Notes under the pieces: generated by a model
What the model saw: the letters and a program-made list of their open reading frames with translations, nothing else
Database searches by the model: none
What the model was told of the DNA's origin: nothing
Position numbers and translations under genes: made by a program
Assembly: GCA_014728425.1 (NCBI GenBank)
Contig: WJLO01000017.1
Coordinates: forward strand, 1-13,383
DNA length: 13,383 nucleotides
Direction: 5' to 3'
Source: Minisyncoccota bacterium
Lineage (GTDB): Bacteria; Patescibacteriota; Microgenomatia; UBA1400; PJMF01
Shown here: positions 13,118 to 13,383 of the stretch, one piece after another
How the letters are laid out: each line of letters starts with the position of its first letter
Position numbering within the stretch: position 1 is the stretch's first letter

Positions 13118-13383
13118 ATGATTAAAGCAACTGCTCCAGACGCCACTGATGAATTAGATGAGCTTTTTGGCGAAGATCAAGTACAGCAGATTAAAAAAAA
13201 ATCAGTTAGCGGGGTGTTGTCATTTTTTGTTCGGACGGCTTTTTTGCAAGGTATTGGCCTGGCCTCGGCTTTTATTTTGAGCTGGTTTTTTGTCCCAGAA
13301 GACTTTGCGGTTTATGGCTTTGTAATGCAGATCATTGGTTTGCTAATCTTTTTTTCTGATGTAGGCTTAGCAGCTTCTTTAAT
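13118..13383 (+). CDS. Wzx-type polysaccharide flippase, N-terminal part only
   Basis: The right window edge cuts this gene after 88 codons. The protein begins with an acidic cytoplasmic tail of about 28 residues, then a lysine-rich turn and two hydrophobic segments with the pattern VRTAFLQGIGL, a proline before F..YGF (FVPEDFAVYGF), and SDVGLAASL, matching the first two helices of the oligosaccharide flippase (MATE/MOP exporter) family. Such proteins move polyprenyl-pyrophosphate-linked repeat units to the outer membrane face. It would feed the LCP ligase and outer-face glycosyltransferases encoded nearby. The ATG at 13118 is the only good start and follows a -10 box closely. A lipid II flippase-like role is a less likely alternative. 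Confidence 0.8.
   Translation, partial: MIKATAPDATDELDELFGEDQVQQIKKKSVSGVLSFFVRTAFLQGIGLASAFILSWFFVPEDFAVYGFVMQIIGLLIFFSDVGLAASL

Overview
The window looks like part of a compact chromosome from a Candidate Phyla Radiation (Patescibacteria) bacterium, most likely of the Microgenomates group. The reasons are an AT-rich, gene-dense layout, a short TrmD, short GDP-mannose dehydratase and related enzymes, a DPM1-like synthase fused to a GtrA domain, several GT-C membrane glycosyltransferases, and a 74-residue one-helix protein of a type I recall from that group. The phylum call is inference; no rRNA or ribosomal protein is present to test it. TGA, TAA and TAG all act as stops, so the standard bacterial code fits.

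Almost everything serves cell-envelope polysaccharide synthesis. Left part (1-5352, minus strand): three GT-C membrane glycosyltransferases (one cut by the left edge) and two GT2 enzymes that should make polyprenol-phosphate sugars (an ALG5-like and a DPM1-like one). Middle (4189-8573, minus strand): a tight four-gene operon ugd-rmd-gmd-DPM1/GtrA, giving UDP-glucuronate (or an analogue), GDP-D-rhamnose and a lipid-linked sugar. At 8609-9265 trmD runs the other way, divergent from ugd. Right part (9296-11180, minus strand): rmlB and an RmlD-family reductase, which use dTDP sugars. Then (11302-12717, minus strand) a small membrane protein and a LytR-CpsA-Psr (LCP) glycopolymer ligase. Finally, on the plus strand, a small unrecognised gene with unusual codon use (12778-13047) and the start of a Wzx-type flippase cut by the right edge.

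A working picture: soluble SDR and UGD enzymes make activated sugars; GT2 enzymes load sugars on polyprenol phosphate; the flippase and GtrA-type domains deal with lipid-linked sugars at the membrane; GT-C enzymes add sugars on the outer face; the LCP enzyme attaches the product to the wall. Classic cytoplasmic glycosyltransferases, rmlA and rmlC are not in this window.

The most unusual signal is regulatory. Many genes that begin a transcription unit have a -10-like box 6 to 10 bases before the start codon and no Shine-Dalgarno sequence, which predicts leaderless or nearly leaderless mRNAs. Clear Shine-Dalgarno sequences were seen only before gmd (inside an operon) and before the odd small gene at 12778. 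No gap longer than about 150 bases lacks a gene. No tRNA, rRNA, CRISPR, insertion sequence or convincing strong terminator was seen.
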